14,627 bases of DNA from Isotricha intestinalis. Taxonomy: Eukaryota; Ciliophora; Litostomatea; Vestibuliferida; Isotrichidae. Position numbers and translations under genes: made by a program. Below, piece by piece: positions 7,124 through 14,627 of this stretch. The notes under the pieces were generated by a model. It saw only the letters and a program-made list of their open reading frames with translations, did no database searches and had not been told where the DNA came from. Location: positions 1 through 14,627 of the forward strand of contig JAJJLU010004338.1 of the NCBI GenBank assembly GCA_023807065.1, written 5' to 3'. The number at the start of each line of letters is the position of its first letter. Within the stretch, counting starts at the first letter, position 1.

Positions 7124-10100
7124 ATGAATGTACTTTTGATTATTTTTGAATTAATTTTGAAATTCTTACAATTTATTTTTAATTTATATTACACTCCTGT
7201 GAAAAAATTATATCGATGTCTTAAAAATGATTTTTTTGATGAACCAAATAATTTGCTAAAATTAATATTGCAATTCATTATTTCTTCTTTAATGACATTT
7301 TTTACTTTTAATTTATTTGTATTTTTTATTATTAGAAATTATGATTCATATTCACTTTCAATTTTTTTTGGCAATTTACTTAGATTAACAATAATTGTCT
7401 TAACCAGTATATTATTTACTTATTTGGGAAAATTTTTAAATGATTCTTTTTCAATTGTATATTATTTTTTTTATTCAACAATATATTTAACAACTTGGTT
7501 TATTTCTTTAATATTTTTTATTTTAACAGGTCATCCTCATTATTTAGATGTAATTTTATTTAGAACAAATCCTTCTTCTATTTCAGAATTGCTATTTTTG
7601 TTTTTTGGAAATTCATTATTTTTCTTTGAAAGAATTATTATAATAATACTAACTATTTTACATTTTATAAATATATTTTCAATTATAAGAATTATTTGTT
7701 TGTTCAAATATAAAACTTCAAATATAAAAAATGTTTCTTATTCTTTTTTTCTGATATTTTATGATATTTTTTTCCTTACTCCTGTTTATGTTTTTAATTT
7801 ATTATTCATATGGGATTTTATTGAAATAAATAGAAACATTTGTTGTAATAATAATAAAGATCAAAATAATTCTCAAAATCAAGATAATTTATATGAGATT
7901 ATAGATAGAGAAATTAAAAAGAAAAGTTATAATATTTTATTTATTTTTGGAATAATTATGACTTTTATTTCCTTACTATTTTTATGGAGAATTAATACAT
8001 CATTTATAATATTAAAAGATTTTTATTATCATCATTCATTTAAATTATTTTTTATTAAATTTTGTCTGAATGTAATAGATGGGATATTAGAAATTTTCAT
8101 ATTAATAGAAATGATTTTTAATTGTTTAAATATATTTAATATTAAATGTTTGTATGATTTCAGAAAAAATGAAAAATTATCATTTGGATACAAAAATTTA
8201 ATAACTTTTGTTCAAAAAACTTTTGATTTAATCGTAACACTATTTTCTTTTACAAGATTAATTACAATTCCTTTCTGGAATTCTGTTATTAAAAAAAAAT
8301 GTTGTTTGAAATATTTTTATGTTTTACTTAATAATGATGATATTATTGAAAAATATTCAAATAAAAATAAAAGATGTATATTATATAAAAAGATATTTAT
8401 AAATCATATTTTAAATTTGTTGATTATTTTTTCTTTTGTTTTAAGTATATTTAATCCTTTTTTCTTTATATTAACTATTTCTATTCTTTATGGATATACA
8501 AAATTTTCAACAAGAGATTTAATTTCAGACAATAAAACATTGATTCATAAAAAAAAAGAGAATAATGAATATAAAAGTGTTTATAATAAAGAAGATAAAG
8601 ATATAAATATTGATGAAGAAAAAGAGAACACGGAAGAAAATAATATAAATATAAAAGAAGATAATTTTGAAAATGAAAAGAATGAAAACTATATAGATGA
8701 AAGTTATTTTGATAATAATGATGAAGTTAAAAATTTTAAATCAAATAAAGAAATTATATTTAACTTTGAAAATTCAATGATACAGTTATTATTAAATTAT
8801 TTAAAAAATATTTTATATTTTTATTTGATATATTTTCCTTTAATGATATTAATGTTAATATTATCTTTCTGGACAATAAAATATCCTTTTAAATATTTAG
8901 TTTTATTAAATAAAAATTATTGTTCAAATTTCAAAAAAATAAAAGAATCTCATAAATATTTAAATGAATCAATATTAAAAAACATAGAAATTAATAGTCA
9001 AAATGATGAATTAGGAAAACAAATTATATCTTTAATCACAGGTTATAAATTATTTTTTGAATTTGTTTTAATACATTTTAATATAGTTAGAATTTTTTAT
9101 TTTTGGTATGATGTTTGTCATTCAAAAAAAACTTTAAGAGAAAATATAGAACATCATTTTATTTATGCAATTGTAGAAATTCCATTTTTACCTTTTATTA
9201 TAATTTTTGGTATAATTGAACCTTGGAATTTTTCAAATATATCTTTATTCTTTAAATTTGAAGTTAATAAGAAATTAATTCAATTTTTAAAAATATTTAA
9301 ATTATTTTTATTGGATTTATATGTTTTATTTATGTTTATTTCTTTAATTGTTACTTTAATTGATGCTATTCCTTGTATTCTTTTATTAATTAGAAACTTA
9401 AAATTAAAATTATTTAATAGAGAAGAAGATATTATAAATTATTATTTTCATTATAAATCAGATAATTTCAAAACAGAATTAAGATTTTTATTCTATAAAC
9501 ATAATAGAAATATCTTAATTTTTTTCCTTTTTATTTTTGATATTTTGCTTTTGATAAGAACAAGAAATGTAATTAAAAGAACAAAACCTTTTATAAAATT
9601 ATTTTGTACAAAAAGCAAAAATAAAATTTTATCAATAATATATTTCTTTAAATGTAAAAGTTCAAATGAAAATAATTCAGAATCAAAATTATCAAATCTT
9701 TCACCATATATTATTTCTGAAATTTCCTCTTATTTGGATTCAAAATCAGTTATTTCATTAAGTTTAGTGAATAAGCAATTAAATAAAAAAACAGAAACAA
9801 ATGTAACATGGGAAAATGTATATCAATATTATTATAAAAAGGAAATGCAAGAAAAATTAGATAATAATTTAAGAGAATTATTTAATCCAAATATGTTTTC
9901 AAATTATAAAAAATGTTGTAAAAAAATACAAGAATTATTTAATGAAGATATTGAAAATAAATCTAAATTAAGAGATAAAATCATTGGTTTTGGAAGAATT
10001 GTTGAAGAAGAAGCAATTGTTTCTATTATGTTAATTCCAAATTTAATTTTTATTCCTTGGAAAATTTTATCTTATATAATATATAAAATTACTTATTTAT

Positions 10101-11020
10101 TACATAAATTTTACTTATGCATTCAAAAAAATAATTATATTTATGTTCCTGAAATTAAGGAATTTGATTTAACTTTGAACAATTTTTATGGAATTCATGT
10201 TCAAATTTTTATTTTAATATTAGCTTGTTTTATTTATACAGTTATCTTTTTATTTTCAATAATTATAAACATTTATCAATGGATTATTAAAATTTTATGT
10301 TGTGCTTCATTACAATTAAACTCTAGAAATAATGCCACTTTAAAAGAAAAATATCAATCATTATATTTCAAAAATATCCTTCAAGTTAATATTGGTTTTA
10401 TTATAAATTTATTTCATATTTTAATAATATACATTCCAAATATTTATTATATTTATTTTTATTTTGATGGTTTAAAACCGATAAAATCTTTTAATGACAT
10501 AACAGATATTTTTAATTCATTTTTTAATTTCAAATTAAGTGGTAAATTACAAATAATATTTGGAATATACGGTTTAAGTTTAGTAATTTGGGGACTTAAT
10601 TTTTTATTTATTTTTTTTTTAAAAAATAACATTTTTCAAAACTCAGAAATTTATTTTTATTCAATTATTTATAGGAGTCAATTTAATTTATTTGATAAAT
10701 GTGGAATTCCAGGAAGTTTTCTATTTCCAATCCCAAAAATATGTTTATTTTTAAATGCAGGATTAATGATTTTAACCAATCAAAGATTGGTTTGTTGGGG
10801 GAAAAAATTTTCTAATTTTATTCTTAATGTATTGGGTTTTATTATGGCTCTTTTTCCCTTTTTTTTATGTTATTTTGCTTTTGATAAAAATGAAATCAAA
10901 AAAATAATTACTTTATTTATTCCTTTATGTATTTATTCTGTGAGAAATTTGCAAAAAATGGCTAAGGCAAATGATTATGAAAAAAATGATGTTGAAGCCT
11001 ATGATAATTATGATGACTAA
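7124..11020 (+). CDS. Large polytopic membrane protein with an internal F-box
   Basis: A 1298-residue protein I do not recognise as a named family. It is dominated by Phe/Ile/Leu-rich hydrophobic segments, roughly 20 or more likely membrane spans. Soluble stretches lie at about 238-262 (Asn/Gln-rich), 460-550 (acidic, Asn/Lys/Glu-rich) and 820-950. The last holds a clear F-box at about 856-905: SPYIISEISSYLDSKSV, SLSLVNKQLN, then TWENVYQYY, matching the family's Pro-x-x-x-x-x-Glu-Ile, TyrLeu-Asp, Leu-Val-Asn and Trp positions. F-boxes bind Skp1 in SCF ubiquitin ligases, so this loop should face the cytosol. Hydrophobic blocks near 175-235 and 645-705 resemble each other, suggesting internal repetition. 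The C-terminus is acidic and soluble. The start is the first ATG, 12 bases after an A-rich leader; stop is TAA; no introns seen. Transporter, channel or scaffold cannot be told apart. Confidence 0.9.
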   Translation: MNVLLIIFELILKFLQFIFNLYYTPVKKLYRCLKNDFFDEPNNLLKLILQFIISSLMTFFTFNLFVFFIIRNYDSYSLSIFFGNLLRLTIIVLTSILFTYLGKFLNDSFSIVYYFFYSTIYLTTWFISLIFFILTGHPHYLDVILFRTNPSSISELLFLFFGNSLFFFERIIIIILTILHFINIFSIIRIICLFKYKTSNIKNVSYSFFLIFYDIFFLTPVYVFNLLFIWDFIEINRNICCNNNKDQNNSQNQDNLYEIIDREIKKKSYNILFIFGIIMTFISLLFLWRINTSFIILKDFYYHHSFKLFFIKFCLNVIDGILEIFILIEMIFNCLNIFNIKCLYDFRKNEKLSFGYKNLITFVQKTFDLIVTLFSFTRLITIPFWNSVIKKKCCLKYFYVLLNNDDIIEKYSNKNKRCILYKKIFINHILNLLIIFSFVLSIFNPFFFILTISILYGYTKFSTRDLISDNKTLIHKKKENNEYKSVYNKEDKDINIDEEKENTEENNINIKEDNFENEKNENYIDESYFDNNDEVKNFKSNKEIIFNFENSMIQLLLNYLKNILYFYLIYFPLMILMLILSFWTIKYPFKYLVLLNKNYCSNFKKIKESHKYLNESILKNIEINSQNDELGKQIISLITGYKLFFEFVLIHFNIVRIFYFWYDVCHSKKTLRENIEHHFIYAIVEIPFLPFIIIFGIIEPWNFSNISLFFKFEVNKKLIQFLKIFKLFLLDLYVLFMFISLIVTLIDAIPCILLLIRNLKLKLFNREEDIINYYFHYKSDNFKTELRFLFYKHNRNILIFFLFIFDILLLIRTRNVIKRTKPFIKLFCTKSKNKILSIIYFFKCKSSNENNSESKLSNLSPYIISEISSYLDSKSVISLSLVNKQLNKKTETNVTWENVYQYYYKKEMQEKLDNNLRELFNPNMFSNYKKCCKKIQELFNEDIENKSKLRDKIIGFGRIVEEEAIVSIMLIPNLIFIPWKILSYIIYKITYLLHKFYLCIQKNNYIYVPEIKEFDLTLNNFYGIHVQIFILILACFIYTVIFLFSIIINIYQWIIKILCCASLQLNSRNNATLKEKYQSLYFKNILQVNIGFIINLFHILIIYIPNIYYIYFYFDGLKPIKSFNDITDIFNSFFNFKLSGKLQIIFGIYGLSLVIWGLNFLFIFFLKNNIFQNSEIYFYSIIYRSQFNLFDKCGIPGSFLFPIPKICLFLNAGLMILTNQRLVCWGKKFSNFILNVLGFIMALFPFFLCYFAFDKNEIKKIITLFIPLCIYSVRNLQKMAKANDYEKNDVEAYDNYDD
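9689..9838 (+). other. F-box domain coding segment within the membrane protein
   Basis: Encodes residues about 856-905 of the 7124-11020 product. Visible consensus positions are the Leu-Ser-Pro opening, Ile-Ser-Glu-Ile, Ser-Tyr-Leu-Asp, the Leu-Ser-Leu-Val-Asn-Lys run and the Thr-Trp-Glu-Asn near the end. It is followed by a charged, Cys-containing helical stretch (905-950) before membrane segments resume. Matches rest on family knowledge, not on a profile search. Confidence 0.8.
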
Positions 11021-11898
11021 ATAATATAATTTTATGAAATACAAAATTAAAAAAAATATTTATATTCTTCTATATTTATTAGAATTATTTTTAATTATAT
11101 TTCATTTTTTAAATCAAAATCCTAATTGTGTATTTCACCTTTATCCAATTATTTTAATTATAATCATTCAAAAATTTTCACAAATTTATTTTAATTAATA
11201 GTTTATTTGTCCACTTAAAAAACTTTTAATTCTTTTTTTTTTAAAATATTAAATTAATATAGCCAATAATTCAAAAAAACTTTTTATTCAATGAAATAAA
11301 ATCATTTTTAATTCAAAGTTTAAAAAGAAAAAAAAAAGTTATTATAAGATTTTGCTAAAAAAAAATTTGTATTGAAAAATTAAATTAAATATCAGTGATT
11401 TCATCATATTAATATAATTATTGTTATTTATTATTTTTATATTGATTCTAAAAAATAGAAAAAATATAACCAAAGTTTCAAAGATTTCTCTTTTGAAAAA
11501 TTTAGATTATTTCCAAAGTTATTATATAAAACATATAATTGTTAAATTAAATGTTGAAAGTAGTCTATCTGAAAAAAGGAATAAAAATATATATTGTTAA
11601 AATTAGAACTCTTTCTTAAATAATTCGAGATAAAAAAAATATAATCATCGAAGAAATTATTGAATATTAAAGAATAATCAATCTATATTTTTTCATTTTA
11701 ATATATTAAGGTGTTTATGTTTATAAATTTGTGGACCAGTTTTTTTTTTAATTTTTTGAATTTAAAAAGTTAATTTTTCAATATTAATATAAACCTAATT
11801 ATTTAAACTATAATTTTTCTTGCATTAGAAGATATACATACTATTACAATAAATCATTCTTTATTTTAATTATATATTGTTAATGAAAATAATTAAAA

Positions 11899-11985
11899 AT
11901 GATTGAATTTTCCTTCTTTATCCAAAGAACATTACTTTTCCTTTATGAACTTATAAAGTTTATTTTTGATTATTTCCTTGAATAA
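11899..11985 (+). CDS. Very short ORF, possible membrane peptide or remnant
   Basis: A 28-codon ORF (MIEFSFFIQRTLLFLYEL and so on, ending FDYFLE before TAA). It reads like the hydrophobic N-terminus of the large membrane protein upstream (MNVLLIIFELILKFLQFIFN), and the stretch has more C and G than its surroundings. It may be a remnant of a paralogue's 5' end. Too short to call a gene with any confidence. Confidence 0.15.
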   Translation: MIEFSFFIQRTLLFLYELIKFIFDYFLE

Positions 11986-12030
11986 TGTTTCATAAATTAT
12001 TTGAAATGAAAGAAAGAAAGTTATTTTTGT

Positions 12031-12077
12031 AATGATGAGATTTTAATTTATAATAATAATAATGTCAACTCATCATT
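12031..12077. repeat. Inverted repeat with 9-base arms
   Basis: AATGATGAG (12031-12039) and CTCATCATT (12069-12077) are exact reverse complements with a 29-base loop. The arms contain G and C, so they are less likely to be A/T chance matches. Located about 190 bases before the small-peptide gene. Confidence 0.5.
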
Positions 12078-12167
12078 TTCATAAAAACATAAGTTTTCAT
12101 GATAAAAAAAATAAAAGGATTTATAAAAAATATATTTTTATTATACATTTTTTATTAGAAATATATA

Positions 12168-12198
12168 ACTTTATAATCAATCAAATAAATTATAAAGT
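12168..12198. repeat. Inverted repeat upstream of the small-peptide gene
   Basis: ACTTTATAAT (12168-12177) and ATTATAAAGT (12189-12198) pair perfectly around an 11-base loop. It ends 65 bases before the peptide's ATG and the arms include TATAA-like cores, so a promoter element is possible. Confidence 0.5.
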
Positions 12199-12263
12199 AT
12201 ATTAATTTTAATAAATAATTGTTTGAGAAATCTTTATATTTTGATAATTAATTATAAAATAAA

Positions 12264-12455
12264 ATGAAAACTCCTTTTTTAATTTTAATAATCCTTTCTG
12301 TCCTTTGTTTTGCAGTTCAAAAAAAGCCAAGCAGAGATGAGTGTAATAGTAAATATGATACTTGTAAATCTTTATGTAAATTCGGTGTGAGAAAATCAAA
12401 ATCTTGTTTAGTTGATTGTTATGAAGAATACAAAAAATGTCTAAATCCTAGTTAA
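12264..12455 (+). CDS. Small secreted six-cysteine peptide, hypothetical
   Basis: A 63-residue protein. Residues 1-18 are a textbook signal peptide: Lys2, hydrophobic core FLILIILSVLCF, then Ala17; cleavage is likely near 17-19. The mature part of about 44 residues is Lys-rich and has six cysteines at 27, 34, 38, 48, 52 and 59. Their spacing is C-x6-C-x3-C-x9-C-x3-C-x6-C, identical read from either end. Two CxxxC motifs flanking a short turn (KFGVRKSKS) suggest a helical hairpin stapled by disulfides, like the alpha-hairpinin fold; that is inference. Function is not recognised: extracellular signal, defence peptide, granule content or structural protein all fit. The ORF is short, but signal peptide plus Cys pattern and richer composition make it a convincing gene. 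An A-rich leader precedes the ATG and the stop is TAA. It stands alone in a long spacer, with inverted repeats on both sides. Confidence 0.8.
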   Translation: MKTPFLILIILSVLCFAVQKKPSRDECNSKYDTCKSLCKFGVRKSKSCLVDCYEEYKKCLNPS

Positions 12456-12577
12456 ATAAAAATTTATTTGATTTAAAAAATTTAGTGAAATAATATTTTG
12501 TTTTCTTTAATTTCTATTATTTTAAAAGTTATTTATGAAAAATTATATGTATTCAAGAAATAAACATCATATTTTTA

Positions 12578-12627
12578 ATCAATTCAAAAATTTTTAGTTT
12601 AAATTTTAGTTTGTATTTTGAATTGAT
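12578..12627. repeat. Inverted repeat with 12-base arms, 3' of the small-peptide gene
   Basis: ATCAATTCAAAA (12578-12589) and TTTTGAATTGAT (12616-12627) are exact reverse complements with a 26-base loop. The loop holds a near-tandem pair of TTTTAGTTT. It starts about 120 bases after the peptide's stop and could form an RNA hairpin in a 3' untranslated region. Confidence 0.55.
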
Positions 12628-13079
12628 AAAGATTAATCATAAAAATAAATAGTAGAATATTAAAAAATTAAAAAATCTTAATTTGAATTCATTTCTTCTA
12701 TTGAATTTATAATTAAATAAAGGAAAATATTATTTTAATCATAAATTATAAAAAGAAATAAAATCATTTTATTCCTTCTTGATTAAAATATTTAAAAAAT
12801 TTAAAAAAAATTTTCATTATATTATATTCATTTTGTTAATCTACCAATAATTGACTTTATTTTCAAGTTTCTTTCATATCAAAATTTTTAAAGAAAAAGT
12901 TATATTTTTATATATTTTCTAAAAAAAAGTTCTTTTTCTTCTCTTAAATATAAACAGAATATAAACTAAAAAATTAAATTGTTTTTCTATTTTATCCAAA
13001 AATTACAATTTTTTTTTAGAAATCAAATGCTAAAAATAAATAAAAAAAATTGATATTAGATAAATTTAGAAATAATGAT

Positions 13080-13319
13080 TTATTTTAAAAAAAAAAAACT
13101 ATAATTAAATAAAAAAAATGTTATTAGAAGAATAATAATATATAATCTAAAAAAATAATATTCCAACAAAGAAAAAAAATAAAAAAATTTCTCTTTTTGA
13201 AAAAATATAAAAAAATACATAAAAAGATTAATTATCAAAAAATTATTTTCCAAATAATTTTTAATTGATTTAATTATTTTTTTTTGTGGAGGAATATTTT
13301 GAATGCCGTCATTCATCAA
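13080..13319 (-). CDS. Doubtful 79-codon ORF
   Basis: Opens with ATGATG and a fairly normal N-terminus, MMNDGIQNIPPQKK, coded by a locally G+C-richer stretch (13275-13320). The rest becomes an almost pure Phe/Tyr/Leu/Ile run that simply mirrors an A-rich plus strand. No domain is recognisable. It could be a small membrane peptide, the first exon of a gene, or chance. I lean to chance or remnant. Confidence 0.2.
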   Translation of the reverse strand: MMNDGIQNIPPQKKIIKSIKNYLENNFLIINLFMYFFIFFQKEKFFYFFSLLEYYFFRLYIIILLITFFLFNYSFFFLK

Positions 13320-13338
13320 ATTTTCTCAAAAAAAATTG

Positions 13339-13354
13339 TTAATCATATGATTAA
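13339..13354. repeat. 16-base perfect palindrome
   Basis: TTAATCATATGATTAA is its own reverse complement. It lies about 20 bases upstream of the doubtful minus-strand ORF start at 13319. A dimeric regulator site is possible but nothing else supports it. Confidence 0.5.
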
Positions 13355-13477
13355 TTTTAGACTAATTCAATAATACTTTTAAAAAGGAATTTAGTTTCTC
13401 CTCATAAAATTAAAAAAGATAATCTTTTCTTTTTATTTTTTAATCAAATAATTAAATATAAATTTGTATAGCAAGAT

Positions 13478-13500
13478 TAATATAATTAATAATTATATTA
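13478..13500. repeat. A/T hairpin, 10-base arms and 3-base loop
   Basis: TAATATAATT (13478-13487) and AATTATATTA (13491-13500) pair perfectly around AAT. All A/T, so chance formation is plausible. Confidence 0.4.
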
Positions 13501-13879
13501 TCATTTATTTTATCAAATAAAACCTTAAAATCCATCAAATTGAAAAAATCTGACAAGAGAAAAGTTCCTTAAAAATAATTTTTGTTTATTAAAATTTTTT
13601 TATTGATGTTTTTTCATATTTAATTACTAAAAATGTTATTTTATCTTATTTTACTTAATAAATTCAACTTTTATAAAAACTAACCCACAATTTTCTTTTC
13701 ATATTTTATTTTTCTATAAATTTGAATTTAAAATTATTTTCAAATCTCCGATTGTATTAATGATTTATAAATTCTAATTTACATTGCATATTAAAAATAA
13801 TTGCTCCTTTTCAATATATTGGGGATAATAGTTTCATTAATTATATTATATTATTGAAATAATTCATAATTCATTCTGT

Positions 13880-13940
13880 TTTTTCTAAGGAATGAAAAAA
13901 GTATTAAATATCTTTAATTTTATTCATTCTTTAGGAAAAA
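13880..13940. repeat. Imperfect inverted repeat, about 20-base arms
   Basis: The segment 13880-13899 (TTTTTCTAAGGAATGAAAAA) is about 17 of 20 identical to the reverse complement of 13921-13940 (TATTCATTCTTTAGGAAAAA), with a loop of about 21 bases. The arms carry G and C, which makes this one of the stronger inverted repeats in the window. Confidence 0.5.
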
Positions 13941-14627
13941 TAAAATTTAATAATTAATAAAATGTTCTAAAATTAAAGTATTATTTAATTAAATCTTTTT
14001 TATCAAAAGTATATTAATTTGTACTATCAAAAAAAATATATAAAAAAAACTAAATTTTTTTTTGGAAAATGCTTTAATATTTTTACTACAATAATTATTA
14101 TTTTATATTTTAATTTTCATTCTTTGACAATTTAAAATAATTTAAGTTTTTACAAACATACAAAAATTATTCAAAATTCAATAATCATTTAAATAAAGAT
14201 ATATTAATTAATACTAATTATTTAAATGTTAAACAAATAAATGAAATTCAAAGAGCAAATTAATCTGGAATTTTTTGTCTTTTGTTATTTTAAAAGTACA
14301 ATTTTTTTGAAAATTAAATATGATTTTAATAATGAAAAGCAATTATAATTATAAAAGTTTCTTCATATAAAATTCAATTCCTAAAAAATATGAAAAATAT
14401 TTATTCAAAATTTCAAAAGATAATATTATTAGAAATAAAGATAATTTATATTTTAAATTATTTTTGACTTGATGTGGAACTTTGAAAAATAAAAATAAAA
14501 ATGATTTAAATATTATTGATTTAAAAAAATGATGAAAGAAAATTGGTTTGAAATTGAATATGCACTAAGGATTTGGGAAAATTTATTTAAACATTAAAAT
14601 AAAAGCAAATCTAAAGTCCTTTTCCAA

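Larger units (their letters stand above)
11021..12263. other. Long A/T-rich spacer
   Basis: No convincing gene, RNA gene or transposon. Slightly richer patches occur at 11115-11160, 11470-11525 (CCAAAGTT twice), 11710-11745 and 11905-11990; the last contains the short hydrophobic ORF. Inverted repeats lie at 12031-12077 and 12168-12198. The final 60 bases lead into the small secreted-peptide gene and include the palindrome ATAATTAATTAT. Confidence 0.5.
12456..14627. other. Long A/T-rich spacer to the window end
   Basis: No convincing gene. Contents are several inverted repeats (12578-12627, 13339-13354, 13478-13500, 13880-13940), a doubtful minus-strand ORF (13080-13319), and near the right edge a short protein-like reading (14529-14594) that may belong to a gene or remnant extending outside the window. 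No tRNA-like T-loop sequence was seen on either strand. Confidence 0.5.

Noticed and set aside
12208..12399. Minus-strand 63-codon ORF overlapping the small-peptide gene
   Set aside because: The plus-strand frame has a clear signal peptide and ordered cysteines; the antisense product has neither.
1..14627. Reassigned stop codons (ciliate or Condylostoma-type code) for the whole window
   Set aside because: Several spacer patches read well if stops are sense codons, but the three long genes run for 300-1350 codons with no in-frame TAA, TAG or TGA, use CAA for Gln and TGG for Trp, and end at TAA.
1..14627. tRNA genes
   Set aside because: I looked for T-loop words such as GGTTCGAATCC and their complements on both strands; the few GTTGAAC- or GAACC-like matches lie in coding sequence or lack a cloverleaf.

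Overview
The window is very A+T-rich DNA from a unicellular eukaryote. It carries an ABCC/MRP-type ABC transporter, a TLDc-domain protein and an F-box, all eukaryotic in type. The three long genes have no visible introns, end in TAA, use CAA for Gln and TGG for Trp, and stay open for up to 1350 codons, so the nuclear code here is standard. The TLDc protein's layout (short beta-rich N-terminal part, coiled coil, C-terminal TLDc) is of a kind common in ciliates and some other protists, but I cannot place the species. Long A/T-rich spacers, Asn/Lys-rich low-complexity stretches and heavy AGA, ATA and TTA codon use fit such a genome.

Layout. 301-4353 (minus): full-length ABCC transporter. 4354-5795: gene-poor spacer with patches that look like decayed coding sequence. 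5796-6698 (minus): TLDc protein, whose real N-terminus lies further upstream (to 6772) in another frame, so there is a frame break near 6700-6722. 6699-7123: short divergent spacer shared with the next gene. 7124-11020 (plus): 1298-residue polytopic membrane protein with a convincing F-box in a loop and signs of internal repetition. 11021-12263: spacer. 12264-12455 (plus): 63-residue secreted peptide with six cysteines in mirror-symmetric spacing. 12456-14627: spacer with inverted repeats and one doubtful ORF.

Nothing shows that the genes work together; each appears to be a separate transcription unit. The best candidates for something undescribed are the membrane-embedded F-box protein, which could link ubiquitin ligation to a multi-pass membrane protein, and the symmetric Cys-rich peptide gene with inverted repeats on both sides. 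No tRNA, rRNA, CRISPR array or recognisable transposase was found.
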